Source: Rhizobium rhizogenes (GTDB lineage: Bacteria; Pseudomonadota; Alphaproteobacteria; Rhizobiales; Rhizobiaceae). Taken from it: 64,000 nt of DNA. Below, piece after piece: positions 63,397 through 64,000 of this stretch; within the stretch, counting starts at the first letter, position 1, and the number at the start of each line of letters is the position of its first letter. The position numbers and the translations under genes are program-made. Below the pieces are notes generated by a model, which was not told the origin of the DNA, did no database searches, and was given only the letters and a program-made list of their open reading frames with translations. The stretch covers positions 1,740,001 to 1,804,000 of the forward strand of contig NZ_CP019702.2 in the NCBI RefSeq assembly GCF_002005205.3, in the 5' to 3' direction.

Positions 63397-64000
63397 GTGG
63401 TGCGTTATCCGCCGTTCCGCGCCCGCTGGAGCAGCAATCCAGCCCCGTTGCCATCGCAACTGCGCTGGCCGACGATTTCAGCCTGACGGCGGCGAACCAT
63501 GACAAAAGCGGCGAATTCGCCGCCGGCAATTTCGAGGCGCTTTTCAAGTCCGGCCTGCTGGGTCTCGTCACGGCTGAAAAGGATGGCGGCTGGGGCGAGG
63601 GGATGGAAACGGCCCATGCCGTCATCGCGACCATTGCCAGGGGCGATCCGTCGACCGCCCTCATTCTCGCCATGCATTACAGCGTTCATGCCGCGATACG
63701 GCGCGGCAAGTGGCCGGTGGCACTTGCTTCAAAAGTACTGGCCGCCAATAGCAGGGAGCCGGCGCTTTTGAACAATGCACAGGCGGAGCCGGGGGTCGGT
63801 TCGCCGGCCCATGGCGGCCTGCCGGAAACGACGGCGCGGATCGAGGGCGATGTCTGGGTTGTCAACGGCCGCAAGAGTTTCGTCACCGGCCTGCCGGGTC
63901 TGAAATGGGCGATCGTACTCGCCGTGACGACGGAAGAGGCGCCGCGCCTGATCCAGCTTCTGGTACCGCTCGATGCGCCGGGCATCACCCAGGAAAAGGC
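63393..64000 (+). CDS. DszC/SfnB-like flavin monooxygenase, N-terminal part
   Basis: The gene continues past the right edge; 202 codons are visible. Acyl-CoA-dehydrogenase fold: an N-terminal helical domain (FEALFKSGLLGLVTAEKDGGWGEGMETAHAVIATIARGDPSTALILAMHY) and the start of the beta domain (INGRK-like VVNGRKSFVTGLPGLKWAIVLAV). The link to the DszC type is based on translational coupling with the DszB-like gene and on the absence of a TEPxAGSD motif (PGVGSPAHGG instead); the diagnostic C-terminus is outside the window. Confidence 0.75.
   Translation, partial: MSGALSAVPRPLEQQSSPVAIATALADDFSLTAANHDKSGEFAAGNFEALFKSGLLGLVTAEKDGGWGEGMETAHAVIATIARGDPSTALILAMHYSVHAAIRRGKWPVALASKVLAANSREPALLNNAQAEPGVGSPAHGGLPETTARIEGDVWVVNGRKSFVTGLPGLKWAIVLAVTTEEAPRLIQLLVPLDAPGITQEK

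Overview
The window looks like chromosomal DNA of an alphaproteobacterium in the Rhizobiaceae, most probably an Agrobacterium. The evidence is GC-rich coding with short overlapping operons, a blh-bigR persulfide operon of the kind known from Agrobacterium, many Dpp/Opp-type ABC importers, and RIME-like palindromic intergenic elements typical of rhizobia. The species assignment is inference from gene content, not from a marker gene.

Layout. 1-8063: branched-chain amino acid and acyl-CoA catabolism (start of a methylcrotonyl-CoA carboxylase beta subunit, isovaleryl-CoA dehydrogenase, an Lrp-type regulator, thiolase, a second acyl-CoA dehydrogenase, and the E1alpha, E1beta and E2 subunits of branched-chain 2-oxoacid dehydrogenase). 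8414-9931: gpmI. 10007-12493: blh-bigR-YeeE/YedE operon for sulfide/persulfide detoxification, with a palindromic operator. 12741-21790: a GntR regulator, a LysE exporter, and a convergently split ABC uptake system with a GDSL esterase and an enolase-superfamily dehydratase. 22203-31042 and 49748-64000: one large organosulfur-type locus with four luciferase-like (LLM) flavin monooxygenases, two DszB-like desulfinase homologues that keep the Cys-His-Arg triad, two DszC/SfnB-like proteins, an M20 amidohydrolase, three paralogous substrate-binding proteins and one permease/ATPase set.

The most striking feature is an 18.3-kb integrative element at about 31173-49430 that interrupts this locus. It sits inside a RIME-like palindrome whose two halves can be rejoined across the element. 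Its ends carry a 4-bp common core (GCCC), then one base, then 20-bp imperfect inverted repeats that match at 17 of 20 positions. The element carries a serine recombinase broken by an amber codon and a frameshift, a small accessory protein, an AlpA-like regulator, an oriT-like nick sequence and traC/traD, but no relaxase.

Its cargo is AT-rich compared with the host and forms a self-contained type I secretion locus: a HlyC-type toxin lysine acyltransferase, an unknown membrane-anchored protein (immunity candidate), a 3447-residue RTX protein with an internal Hint autoprocessing domain, a glycine-rich hydrophobic segment and two recently amplified repeat blocks (438 bp x 3.3 and 408 bp x 4), then the ABC exporter and membrane fusion protein. 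No TolC is in the window. I read this as a mobile, acylation-activated RTX toxin or contact/secreted effector system. Its activity and target are inference.
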